Assembly: GCF_000359125.1 (NCBI RefSeq)
Contig: NZ_CAAF010000049.1
Coordinates: 50,144-114,143, forward strand
DNA: 64,000 bases
Reading direction: 5' to 3'
Source of the DNA: Mesorhizobium sp. STM 4661
GTDB taxonomy: Bacteria > Pseudomonadota > Alphaproteobacteria > Rhizobiales > Rhizobiaceae
The notes under the pieces were generated by a model that was not told the DNA's origin, ran no database searches, and saw only the letters and a list, made by a program, of their open reading frames with translations. Position numbers and translations under genes: made by a program. This document shows, in pieces, positions 56,343-64,000 of this stretch. The number at the start of each line of letters is the position of its first letter. The stretch's first letter is position 1.

Positions 56343-56474
56343 GGGTGGCCAAAACATAGTGGCTCGGCCGCCCGCGCCGCAAGCCGCGTAAATAGGACGG
56401 CTTGCCTTGCAATTTCAAGGAAATAACACGCTATCCCGGTGGAATGGCTCTTGAAGGGACCGATCGAAACGAAA

Positions 56475-57638
56475 ATGGCAGGGACACGCGCCTATCTCGA
56501 CTACAATGCCAGCGCGCCGCTGCTGTCCACGGCGCGTGACGCAATGATTGCCGCGCTCGATGTCGCCGCCAACCCCTCCTCTGTCCATGCCGAGGGGCGC
56601 GCCGCACGGCGGCTGATCGAGAATGCAAGGCGCGATGTGGCTACATTGGTCAACGCCAGGGTCGAGCATGTCGTGTTCACCTCCGGGGCGACGGAAGCCG
56701 CCTCGACGCTGCTGACGCCGGACTGGCAGATGGGCCGCGGCGGTGTCCGCATGAGCCGGCTCTATGTGTGCGAGGCCGATCATCCCTGTGTCCTGAATGG
56801 CGGGCGCTTCCCGGCTGCCCAGGTGGCACGGATCGGCGTCGATACAAACGGCATCGTCGACCTCGACGCCTTGGCGGCCGCGCTGGCCGCGCATGACAAG
56901 GCAGACGGCCTGCCGCTGGTGGCGATCCATGCCGCCAACAACGAGACCGGCGTCATCCAGCCCGTCGGCCGCATCGCCGAGACCGTCAAGGCGGCGGGCG
57001 GCATCCTGGTCGTCGACGCCGTGCAGGCGGCGGGCCGTATTCCGATCGACATGTCAGCGGGTTATGCGGATTGTTTGATTCTGTCCTCGCACAAGATCGG
57101 CGGCCCCAAGGGTGTCGGCGCCATCGTCGCGGCCTCCGACCTGATGATGCCGAAGCCGTTGATCAATGGCGGCGGCCAGGAAAAGGGCCATCGCGGTGGT
57201 ACCGAGAACCTGGCCGCCATTGCGGGTTTTGGCGCGGCGGCGCGGCAAGCTCTTGCCGGATTGCCGGGCATCGCTGCGGTCGGCCGTCGCCGCGATGAGA
57301 TCGAGACCATTGTGAAGACGCTGGTGCCGGACGCGGAAATCTTTGGAACCGGTGCAACACGGCTTGCCAATACGACATTCTTCGCTATTCCCGGCATTAA
57401 GGCCGAGACAGCGCAGATCGCCTTCGACCTCGCCGGCGTGGCGCTGTCGGCCGGTTCGGCCTGTTCGTCGGGCAAGGTTGGCCCAAGCCACGTGCTGAAA
57501 GCCATGGGTTTTAGCGACGGCCTTGGCGCCCTGCGCGTGTCCATTGGCCACGCAACCGGCGCCGAGGATATCGAACTGTTCCGTGCTGCGCTGGCAGGTA
57601 TCGCCTTGCGCCTGGCGGGCAGGGAAAAAGCCGCCTGA
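56475..57638 (+). CDS. Cysteine desulfurase, IscS/NifS type
   Basis: A 387-aa class V aminotransferase fold. YLDYNASAPL opens the protein, HAANNETGVIQP is the substrate loop, SSHKIGGPKGVGA carries the PLP lysine, and SAGSACSSGKVGPSHV holds the persulfide cysteine in its IscS-like loop. It takes sulfur from cysteine for Fe-S assembly. A GTG at 56439 would add 12 residues. Position at the head of the suf operon is typical of alphaproteobacteria, giving two desulfurases with SufS downstream. Confidence 0.9.
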   Translation: MAGTRAYLDYNASAPLLSTARDAMIAALDVAANPSSVHAEGRAARRLIENARRDVATLVNARVEHVVFTSGATEAASTLLTPDWQMGRGGVRMSRLYVCEADHPCVLNGGRFPAAQVARIGVDTNGIVDLDALAAALAAHDKADGLPLVAIHAANNETGVIQPVGRIAETVKAAGGILVVDAVQAAGRIPIDMSAGYADCLILSSHKIGGPKGVGAIVAASDLMMPKPLINGGGQEKGHRGGTENLAAIAGFGAAARQALAGLPGIAAVGRRRDEIETIVKTLVPDAEIFGTGATRLANTTFFAIPGIKAETAQIAFDLAGVALSAGSACSSGKVGPSHVLKAMGFSDGLGALRVSIGHATGAEDIELFRAALAGIALRLAGREKAA

Positions 57639-57647
57639 GGGTGGCTG

Positions 57648-57697
57648 GAGCATCGAACCGAAAAGTGTGAAGCGGTTTTCGGAAAAATTCGATGCTC
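57648..57697. repeat. Dispersed palindrome, copy D
   Basis: GAGCATCGAA (57648-57657) and TTCGATGCTC (57688-57697) bracket CCGAAAAGTGTGAAGCGG facing GGTTTTCGGAAAAA. It lies just after the desulfurase stop codon and before sufB; a transcript reading through would form a stable hairpin and could shift relative expression. Confidence 0.85.
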
Positions 57698-57878
57698 AAA
57701 AAAAGGATACGGGCCTTCTGGCCTGGTAGAGCCGTGCGTTTCATGTTGGCCGGGTGAATTTCCGGCGGGAACGCACTATATGGAACTTACGCCGCTTGAG
57801 GTGCCTACGGGTACTCGTTGGCGGTGCCATAGTTTGAAAACTGTCGGGCCTTGACCCCGGCGTGGATGGAGAACGCAT

Positions 57879-59396
57879 ATGCCTGCTGTGCAGGACACGA
57901 TCGATCGGGTCCGAAAGATCGACGTCGACCAATACAAATATGGATTCGAGACCGAAATCGCTGTTGATAAGGCCCCCAAGGGCCTGAGCGAAGACATCAT
58001 CCGTTTCATTTCCGCGAAGAAGGACGAGCCGTCCTGGATGCTCGAATGGCGTCTGGAAGCCTATCGGCGCTGGCTGACGCTGGACGAGCCGACCTGGGCA
58101 CGCGTCCATTATCCCAAGATCGATTTCCAGGACATCTATTATTACGCGGCGCCCAAGAGCACGCCCGGCCCGACTTCGCTGAGCGACGTCGATCCCGAAC
58201 TCTTGAAGGTCTATGAAAAGCTCGGCATCCCGTTGAAGGAGCAGGAGATCCTCGCCGGCGTGCAGAAGACCGATGTCTCGGAATTCGAGGAAGCCAGCGA
58301 CAACATCTACAAATCGGGCCGCGTCGCTGTCGACGCCGTGTTCGATTCCGTCTCCGTCGTCACCACCTTCAAGAAGGAGCTGGCGCAGGCCGGCGTCATC
58401 TTCTGCTCGATCTCGGAAGCCATCCGCGAGCATCCGGAACTGGTGCAGAAATATCTCGGCTCGGTCGTGCCGACCTCCGACAATTTCTACGCCACGCTGA
58501 ACTCCGCCGTGTTCACCGACGGCTCCTTTGTCTTCGTGCCCAAGGGCGTGCGCTGCCCGATGGAACTGTCGACCTATTTCCGCATGAACGAGAAGAACAC
58601 CGGCCAGTTCGAGCGCACGCTGATCATCGCCGAGGAGGGGGCTTACGTCTCCTACCTCGAAGGCTGCACGGCGCCGCAGCGCGACGAGAACCAGCTTCAC
58701 GCCGCCGTCGTCGAACTGGTGGCGCTCGACGATGCCGAGATCAAATATTCGACGGTGCAGAACTGGTACCCCGGCGACGCCGAGGGCAAGGGCGGCATCT
58801 ACAATTTTGTCACCAAGCGCGGCGACTGCCGTGGCGACCGTTCGAAGATTTCGTGGACGCAGGTCGAGACCGGCTCGGCCATCACCTGGAAATATCCGAG
58901 CTGCATCCTGCGCGGTGACGATTCCAGCGGCGAGTTCTATTCGATCGCCGTGTCGAACGGCTACCAGCAGGTCGACAGCGGCACCAAGATGATCCATCTC
59001 GGCAAGAACACGTCGAGCCGCATCATCTCCAAGGGCATCGCCGCCGGCTTCTCGCAGAACACCTATCGCGGCCAGGTCTCGGCGCACCGCAAGGCGACCA
59101 ACGCGCGCAACTTCACCAATTGCGATTCGCTGCTGATCGGCGACCAGTGCGGCGCGCACACCGTGCCCTACATGGAAGCCAAGAACTCGACGGCGCAGTT
59201 CGAGCATGAGGCGACCACCTCGAAGATTTCCGAGGACCAGAAATTCTACGTCATGCAGCGCGGCATTCCCGAGGAAGAGGCGATCGCGCTGATCGTCAAC
59301 GGCTTCGTCAAGGACGTCATCCAGCAACTGCCTATGGAATTCGCGGTCGAGGCGCAGAAGCTGATCGGCATCTCGCTTGAGGGGAGCGTGGGGTGA
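57879..59396 (+). CDS. sufB: Fe-S cluster scaffold protein SufB
   Basis: A 505-aa Suf[44 protein letters not shown] and the C-terminal [14 protein letters not shown] with LMRQRG-type RGIPEEEA are characteristic; the cysteine in NCDSLL is a likely cluster ligand. SufB forms the SufBC2D scaffold on which Fe-S clusters are built. GGAGAA lies 7 bases before the ATG. Its stop overlaps the GTG of the small membrane protein gene. Confidence 0.96.
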   Translation: MPAVQDTIDRVRKIDVDQYKYGFETEIAVDKAPKGLSEDIIRFISAKKDEPSWMLEWRLEAYRRWLTLDEPTWARVHYPKIDFQDIYYYAAPKSTPGPTSLSDVDPELLKVYEKLGIPLKEQEILAGVQKTDVSEFEEASDNIYKSGRVAVDAVFDSVSVVTTFKKELAQAGVIFCSISEAIREHPELVQKYLGSVVPTSDNFYATLNSAVFTDGSFVFVPKGVRCPMELSTYFRMNEKNTGQFERTLIIAEEGAYVSYLEGCTAPQRDENQLHAAVVELVALDDAEIKYSTVQNWYPGDAEGKGGIYNFVTKRGDCRGDRSKISWTQVETGSAITWKYPSCILRGDDSSGEFYSIAVSNGYQQVDSGTKMIHLGKNTSSRIISKGIAAGFSQNTYRGQVSAHRKATNARNFTNCDSLLIGDQCGAHTVPYMEAKNSTAQFEHEATTSKISEDQKFYVMQRGIPEEEAIALIVNGFVKDVIQQLPMEFAVEAQKLIGISLEGSVG

Positions 59397-59590
59397 CAAA
59401 GGCGCCCAAACGCGAATCCGCAGAAAAACACGCCTATCTGCGGGATCGGATGAACGGTTGGTCCGCGGGTCTAGAACTGGCGTTGTGGTTGGGCGCGACG
59501 GGCGTTGCGTTGCTCGTCGCGGCCTATTCGCCGGATGGCTTTTGGCACGGGCTTTTGGAAGCCTTGAAGCAGTTGTTAAATCGAGTTTAG
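59393..59590 (+). CDS. Small single-pass membrane protein between sufB and sufC
   Basis: A 65-aa protein from a GTG that overlaps the sufB stop. A charged N-terminus ([18 protein letters not shown]) precedes one hydrophobic segment ([18 protein letters not shown]) and a short tail. I do not recognise it. The overlap and position suggest co-translation with sufB. An ATG at 59450 would give a shorter form. It is not one of the known Suf proteins. Confidence 0.6.
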   Translation: MTKAPKRESAEKHAYLRDRMNGWSAGLELALWLGATGVALLVAAYSPDGFWHGLLEALKQLLNRV

Positions 59591-59623
59591 CCGGGCAGAC
59601 GGCTACGGATAGGACGAATGGAA

Positions 59624-60379
59624 ATGCTTGAAATCAGAAACCTGCACGCCCGCATCGTCGATGACGGCACCGAGATCATCCGCGGCCTGAACCTTACGGT
59701 GAAAGCCGGCGAGGTCGCCGCCATCATGGGCCCGAACGGCTCGGGAAAATCGACGCTGTCCTACATCCTCGCCGGCCGCGCGGACTATGAGGTCACCGAA
59801 GGCGACATCCTCTACAACGGCCAGTCGATCCTCGAAATGGACCCGGCCGAGCGCGCCACGGCAGGCATCTTCCTCGCCTTCCAGTATCCGATGGAGATAC
59901 CGGGCGTGGCGACGATGGAATTTTTGAAGGTGGCGATGAACGAGCAGCGCAAGGCGCGCGGCGAGGAACCGCTGAAGATCCCGGAATTTTTGAAGCGCGT
60001 GAAGGAAGCGGCGGCCTCGCTCAACATGGACATGGCGATGCTGAAGCGGCCGCTCAATGTCGGCTTTTCCGGCGGCGAGAAGAAGCGCGCGGAGATCCTG
60101 CAGATGAAACTGCTGGAGCCGAAGCTTTGCGTGCTCGACGAGACCGATTCCGGCCTCGACATCGATGCGCTGAAGATCGTCTCCGACGGCGTCAATGCGC
60201 TGCGTTCACCCGACCGCGCCATCGTCGTCATCACCCATTACCAGCGCCTGCTCGAACACATCGTGCCTGACTCGGTGCATGTGCTTTACCGGGGCCAGGT
60301 GATCAAGTCGGGCGACAAGTCGCTGGCGCTCGATCTCGAGGCCAATGGTTACGCCGGCGTGATCGGCGAAGCCGCGTGA
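59624..60379 (+). CDS. sufC: Fe-S assembly ATPase SufC
   Basis: A 251-aa ABC-type ATPase: Walker A GPNGSGKST, Q-loop AFQYPMEIPG, signature FSGGEKKRAEI, Walker B LCVLDETDSGLD and H-loop VITHYQRLL. It drives the conformational cycle of SufBC2D. I prefer ATG 59624 because AGGA lies 9 bases before it; ATG 59618 is only about 4 bases away. It ends just before sufD. Confidence 0.95.
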   Translation: MLEIRNLHARIVDDGTEIIRGLNLTVKAGEVAAIMGPNGSGKSTLSYILAGRADYEVTEGDILYNGQSILEMDPAERATAGIFLAFQYPMEIPGVATMEFLKVAMNEQRKARGEEPLKIPEFLKRVKEAAASLNMDMAMLKRPLNVGFSGGEKKRAEILQMKLLEPKLCVLDETDSGLDIDALKIVSDGVNALRSPDRAIVVITHYQRLLEHIVPDSVHVLYRGQVIKSGDKSLALDLEANGYAGVIGEAA

Positions 60380-60380
60380 G

Positions 60381-61673
60381 ATGCCAGCAGGCAAGGCAAA
60401 ACTGATGAATATGCACACACAACCCCAGCGAACATTAGCCGAGACGGCATTGATCGACGCTTTCGGCGACCGGCTGTCGCTGCTGCCCGGCGATGGCGCG
60501 GTCATGCTGAAGCGCGACGACGCCATCGAGGCGATCAAGAACGGCCTGCCGACGCGACGCATCGAATCCTGGCACTACACCGATTTGCGCCGCTTGCTGA
60601 ATGTGGTGCCGGACTTCGATCCGGCGGCCGTCGCGAAAGCCATGGCGCCGATTGTCGAAGGTTCCGCTGTCTTGCCGGTGCTGAATGGTGTGTCGAGCGC
60701 GAAAGTGCCTGATATCGAAGGCGTTGCCGTGCAGCGCCTGTCGGAGAAACTGACCGACGGCAGCATTGCGGCGGGGCTCGATCCTTACGGAACCGACGAC
60801 GCCATCGGCGCGCTGAACACCGCTTTTGTTGCCGACGGCTATTTTGTCGACATCGCCGACGGCACCAAACTGGACAAGCCGATCGAATTGCAGAACCTGC
60901 AATCCGGCGGCCAGACCCATGTGCGTCTGCCGGTTCGTGTCGGTGCCGGCGCCAAGGCGACCATCGTCGAGCGTCAGACGGGCGAGGGGGCCGCACTTGT
61001 CAGTTCGGTCAGCCAGCTTGTGCTTGGCGAGGGCGCCGAAGTGACGTGGCTGATCGTGCAGGAGCAGCCGGAAACGGCGACGCATCTCGCGCAATTCAAG
61101 GCGCATCTCGGCAAGAATTCCAGGCTGACGCTGTTCGTCATGAACGCCGGCGGCAAGCTTGTGCGCCAGGAGATCGTCGTCAGGACGACGGGTGAAGGCG
61201 CCGATTTTACGCTGCGTGGCATCAATCTCCTGGCTGGCGATACCCATACCGACGTCACCATGGTGCTCGACCATGCCGTGCCGCACACCACCTCGACGGA
61301 AGTGATCCGCAATGTGGTCACCGGCAAGGCGCGCGGCGTTTTCCAGGGACGCATCAACGTCCACCAATATGCGCAGAAGACCAACGCCAAGATGGCCTGC
61401 AACACGCTGCTTCTATCCGACGATGGCGAGTTCTCGACCAAGCCTGAGCTCGAAATCTTCGCCGACGATGTCGTCTGCGGCCATGGCGCGACGGTCACCG
61501 AGATCGACCACAACCATCTATTCTACCTGATGGCGCGTGGCATCGACGAGAAGACCGCGCGTGGCCTCTTGGTCAAGGCGTTCGTCGCCGAGGTGATCGA
61601 GGAACTGGACGACGAGGTAATTGTCGAAGCGCTGGAAGCAAGGCTCGACGACTGGTTCGTGGCGCACGGGTAA
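60381..61673 (+). CDS. sufD: Fe-S assembly protein SufD
   Basis: A 430-aa SufD, structurally related to SufB. ESWHYTDLRRLL (about residues 62-73), QGRINVHQYAQKTNAKMACN, TKPELEIFADDVVCGHGATV and YLMARGIDEKTARGLL are characteristic. It pairs with SufB and SufC2 and is needed for iron entry. Starts are possible at 60381, 60405 and 60411; the first overlaps the sufC stop region. Repeats at 61681-61740 follow it. Confidence 0.95.
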   Translation: MPAGKAKLMNMHTQPQRTLAETALIDAFGDRLSLLPGDGAVMLKRDDAIEAIKNGLPTRRIESWHYTDLRRLLNVVPDFDPAAVAKAMAPIVEGSAVLPVLNGVSSAKVPDIEGVAVQRLSEKLTDGSIAAGLDPYGTDDAIGALNTAFVADGYFVDIADGTKLDKPIELQNLQSGGQTHVRLPVRVGAGAKATIVERQTGEGAALVSSVSQLVLGEGAEVTWLIVQEQPETATHLAQFKAHLGKNSRLTLFVMNAGGKLVRQEIVVRTTGEGADFTLRGINLLAGDTHTDVTMVLDHAVPHTTSTEVIRNVVTGKARGVFQGRINVHQYAQKTNAKMACNTLLLSDDGEFSTKPELEIFADDVVCGHGATVTEIDHNHLFYLMARGIDEKTARGLLVKAFVAEVIEELDDEVIVEALEARLDDWFVAHG

Positions 61674-61680
61674 GCGCCTG

Positions 61681-61740
61681 ACCTTCTCCCCCTGTGGGAG
61701 AAGGTGGATCGGCGCGCAGCGCCGAGACGGATGAGGGGTG
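61681..61740. repeat. Double-hairpin repeat between sufD and sufS
   Basis: ACCTTCTCCC (61681-61690) pairs with GGGAGAAGGT (61696-61705), and TCGGCGC (61709-61715) with GCGCCGA (61719-61725); then GACGGATGAGGGGT. A reversed relative lies at 63905-63958. It is in the suf transcript, with no open gene within it. Confidence 0.8.
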
Positions 61741-61775
61741 TTGGACGGAATGAGGCGACGCCTAGAGAGCTAGTG

Positions 61776-63017
61776 ATGGACCAGAAAGTCGAAAACATCC
61801 CCTACGACGTCGAGGCGATCCGCCGCGACTTTCCGATTCTGTCGCGCGAAGTCTACGGCAAGCCGCTGGTCTATCTCGACAATGGCGCCTCGGCGCAAAA
61901 GCCGCAGGCCGTACTCGACGCCATCCAGCACGCCTATTCCCAGGAATACGCCAACGTCCATCGCGGCCTGCATTTCCTGTCGAATGCCGCGACCGACGCC
62001 TATGAGAATGCGCGGAAGATAGTACAGAGGTTTCTCAACGCGCCGAGCACCGACAACATCGTCTTCACCTCGAACACCACGTCGGCGATCAATACGGTCG
62101 CCTACGGCTATGGCATGCCCAATATCGGCGAGGGCGACGAGATCGTGCTTTCGATCATGGAGCACCACTCCAACATCGTTCCCTGGCATTTCATCCGCGA
62201 GCGGCAGGGCGCCAGGCTGGTCTGGGTGCCGGTCGACGACCTCGGCGTCTTCCACATCGAGGAATTCGAAAAGCGGCTGACCGACCGGACCAAGCTGGTC
62301 GCCATCACCCAGATGTCGAATGCGCTGGGCACGGTGACACCGATCAAGGAGGTCGTCCGGATCGCGCATGCGAAAAACATCCCGGTGCTGGTCGACGGCA
62401 GCCAGAGCGCCGTGCATATGCCCATCGACGTGCAGGATCTCGACTGCGATTTTTTCGTCTTCACCGGCCACAAGGTCTACGGTCCCTCGGGCATCGGCGT
62501 GCTCTACGGCAAGAAGGACATTCTCTCGGGCATGCGCCCGTTCATGGGTGGCGGCGAGATGATCGAGGAGGTGACGGAGGACATCGTCACCTACAACGAG
62601 CCGCCGCACCGTTTCGAGGCCGGCACGCCGCCGATCGTCCAGGCGATCGGGCTGGGTGCCGCGCTAGACTATATGGAAAAGATCGGCCGCGAGCGCATCG
62701 CCGCGCACGAGGCCGATCTGAAGGACTATGCCCATGAGCGGCTTAGGGCCATCAACTCGCTGCGCATCTTTGGCGACGCGCCCGGCAAGGGCGCCATCAT
62801 CTCGTTCGAATTGCAAGGCATTCATGCCCATGACGTATCGATGGTGATCGATAGGCAAGGCGTTGCTGTCCGCGCGGGCACCCATTGCGCCCAACCGCTG
62901 TTGAAACGCTTTGGCGTAACCTCCACATGCAGGGCATCGTTCGGCATGTATAATACCAGGGCCGAAGTCGACGCTTTGGCCGAGGCGCTGGAAAAAGCGC
63001 GCAAGTTTTTTGGATGA
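61776..63017 (+). CDS. sufS: Cysteine desulfurase SufS
   Basis: A 413-aa type II desulfurase. YLDNGASAQKP opens it, MEHHSNIVPWHFIRE and FTGHKVYGPSGIGVLYG (PLP lysine) follow, and RAGTHCAQPLLKRFG carries the persulfide cysteine. It gives sulfur to the SufBCD scaffold. The SufE partner is not in this window. ATG 61776 is used; the longer frame runs into the repeat. Its stop overlaps the sufT start by 4 bases (ATGA). Confidence 0.95.
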   Translation: MDQKVENIPYDVEAIRRDFPILSREVYGKPLVYLDNGASAQKPQAVLDAIQHAYSQEYANVHRGLHFLSNAATDAYENARKIVQRFLNAPSTDNIVFTSNTTSAINTVAYGYGMPNIGEGDEIVLSIMEHHSNIVPWHFIRERQGARLVWVPVDDLGVFHIEEFEKRLTDRTKLVAITQMSNALGTVTPIKEVVRIAHAKNIPVLVDGSQSAVHMPIDVQDLDCDFFVFTGHKVYGPSGIGVLYGKKDILSGMRPFMGGGEMIEEVTEDIVTYNEPPHRFEAGTPPIVQAIGLGAALDYMEKIGRERIAAHEADLKDYAHERLRAINSLRIFGDAPGKGAIISFELQGIHAHDVSMVIDRQGVAVRAGTHCAQPLLKRFGVTSTCRASFGMYNTRAEVDALAEALEKARKFFG

Positions 63018-63415
63018 CGACCATGGATGATGCGAGCCACACCACCGAGACCGCGCCGGAAACGGCGATCAATCCGCTGGTTTCCGCCTCGGCCATTCCA
63101 GCCGACGAACTGGCGCGGCTGACCGACGACATCGTCTCGGCGCTGAAGACGGTCTATGACCCTGAAATCCCCGCCGACATCTACGAGCTTGGCCTTATCT
63201 ACAAGATCGACATCGAGGACGACCGTTCGGTCAAGATCGACATGACGTTGACCGCGCCCGGCTGCCCGGTGGCCGGCGAAATGCCCGGCTGGGTGGAGAA
63301 CGCCGTCGGCGCCGTCGAAGGCGTTTCCGGCGTCGAGGTCAACATGACCTTCGACCCGCCCTGGTCGCCCGACCGCATGTCGGAAGAGGCGCAGGTGGCG
63401 GTTGGGTGGTATTAG
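63014..63415 (+). CDS. sufT: SufT-like MIP18/DUF59 Fe-S assembly protein
   Basis: A 133-aa protein with a short variable N-terminus and a MIP18-family domain: LKTVYDPEIPADIYELGLIY (about residues 44-63) and TLTAPGCPVAGEMPGW with the conserved cysteine, then VNMTFDPPWSPDRMSEEA. SufT-type proteins help mature Fe-S proteins. Start is ATG 63014 overlapping the sufS stop, or ATG 63023. Confidence 0.92.
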   Translation: MTTMDDASHTTETAPETAINPLVSASAIPADELARLTDDIVSALKTVYDPEIPADIYELGLIYKIDIEDDRSVKIDMTLTAPGCPVAGEMPGWVENAVGAVEGVSGVEVNMTFDPPWSPDRMSEEAQVAVGWY

Positions 63416-63506
63416 TGGCGCACTTGCGCCGGGTGGAAAACTTCACCATTTTAGGTGAGGAATCATTCGGCAGGCCTTGAACCTGCACAGAATGGAGAAG
63501 GAAAAG

Positions 63507-63887
63507 ATGGGACGCTTCGCCGTCATCACGATGACCGAAAAGGCCGCCGACCGGGTGCGCGACATTGTCGCCACGCGTGAAAACGCGCACGGCATTCGCC
63601 TTGGCATCAAGAAGGGCGGCTGCGCCGGCATGGAATACACGGTCGACCTGGTGACCGAGCCCAACACCAAGGACGACCATATCGAGCGCGACGGCGCCCA
63701 TGTCTATGTCGCGCCGGAAGCAGCGCTTTTCCTGTTCGGTACCGAGATGGATTTCGAGCAGACGACGCTGCGCACCGGCTTCACCTTCCGCAACCCGAAC
63801 CAGAGCTCGGCCTGCGGCTGCGGAGAATCGGTCGAACTGAAGCCGGCCGATCTGAAGGCGCTGGCCGAGGCGCGCGCTTCGGCCTGA
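63507..63887 (+). CDS. sufA: A-type Fe-S carrier SufA
   Basis: A 126-aa HesB/IscA-type protein. The three ligand cysteines are in KKGGCAGMEY and, at the C-terminal side, CGCGES. ITMTEKAADRVRDIV is the usual N-terminus. It passes Fe-S clusters to client proteins. I chose ATG 63507 because GGAGAAGG precedes it; the frame open to 63477 adds residues unlike the family. It closes the operon in this window. Confidence 0.93.
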   Translation: MGRFAVITMTEKAADRVRDIVATRENAHGIRLGIKKGGCAGMEYTVDLVTEPNTKDDHIERDGAHVYVAPEAALFLFGTEMDFEQTTLRTGFTFRNPNQSSACGCGESVELKPADLKALAEARASA

Positions 63888-63904
63888 GCTTTCCTTCTCT
63901 GTTC

Positions 63905-64000
63905 CCGGGGTCCCCCTCATCCGGCCGCTTCGCGGCCACCTTCTCCCCGCTGGGGAGAAGAGGCTGGCATCAACGCCGGCGACCTCCTCTCCCCTCGGGG
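63905..64000. repeat. Double-hairpin repeat after sufA, running off the window
   Basis: GGCCGC-TTC-GCGGCC and CTTCTCCCC-GCT-GGGGAGAAG form two hairpins in the order opposite to 61681-61740, so this is an inverted relative of the same family. A further CCTCTCCCCTCGGGG begins at the right edge and is cut off. No gene is visible here. Confidence 0.75.

Overview
The window looks like the chromosome of a Rhizobiales alphaproteobacterium, most likely Mesorhizobium or a close relative. The evidence is high G+C coding sequence, the clpP-clpX-lon-hup order, a suf operon led by an IscS-like desulfurase, two sugar ABC loci, an RgtE/ArnT-like envelope sugar cluster, and dispersed palindromes of rhizobial type. 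This identification comes from recognition of families, not from a database search.

Layout. 0-1.5 kb: start of rplM with its promoter, a HicAB toxin-antitoxin pair and a thioesterase. 1.6-6.7 kb: a tightly packed forward run (ECHDC3-like crotonase, VOC protein, small ATPase, acetyltransferase, CoA-binding protein, O-acetylhomoserine sulfhydrylase, cupin). 6.8-10.9 kb, reverse: a solute-binding-like protein without leader, a P450, a PLP decarboxylase and a secreted protein whose signal peptide is out of frame. 11.2-16.7 kb: clpP, clpX, lon and hup with terminators and two candidate heat-shock promoters. 16.7-26.1 kb: an aldo/keto reductase and a carbohydrate locus (SIS isomerase, creatininase-family enzyme, ABC importer, FucU-type mutarotase, ribokinase). 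26.1-27.5 kb: a bacterial voltage-gated cation channel, then tRNA-Asp and tRNA-Val. 27.5-30.5 kb: an accessory patch beside tRNA-Val, with a divergent pair of zinc-ribbon paralogues (one stopped by an in-frame TGA) and a Schlafen/AlbA_2 protein. 30.5-36.2 kb: a second sugar operon with a ROK regulator. 36.3-42.1 kb: a small protein, an M23 peptidase, a Bcp-type peroxiredoxin and a large AsmA/YhdP-like protein.

The most unusual stretch is 42.1-49.6 kb, a less G+C-rich insertion between the AsmA-like gene and tyrS. It holds an orphan 147-aa gene, a YcaO-superfamily enzyme, a 925-aa regulator (class III cyclase domain, STAND-type NTPase, TPR-like repeats), a leaderless M14 metallocarboxypeptidase and an IS427/IS5-type insertion sequence with CTAG target duplication. 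YcaO enzymes modify peptide backbones, and a nearby cytosolic carboxypeptidase suggests a RiPP-like pathway. I find no E1-like, TfuA or precursor gene, so the locus does not match a YcaO class I know.

49.6-56.3 kb: tyrS, an envelope glycosyltransferase cluster with a PAP2 phosphatase, a PaiB-like protein and an alpha/beta hydrolase. 56.3-63.9 kb: the suf Fe-S assembly operon (desulfurase, sufB, a small membrane protein, sufC, sufD, sufS, sufT, sufA), preceded by a palindrome resembling the Irr iron control element. Several palindromic repeat families lie in gaps throughout.
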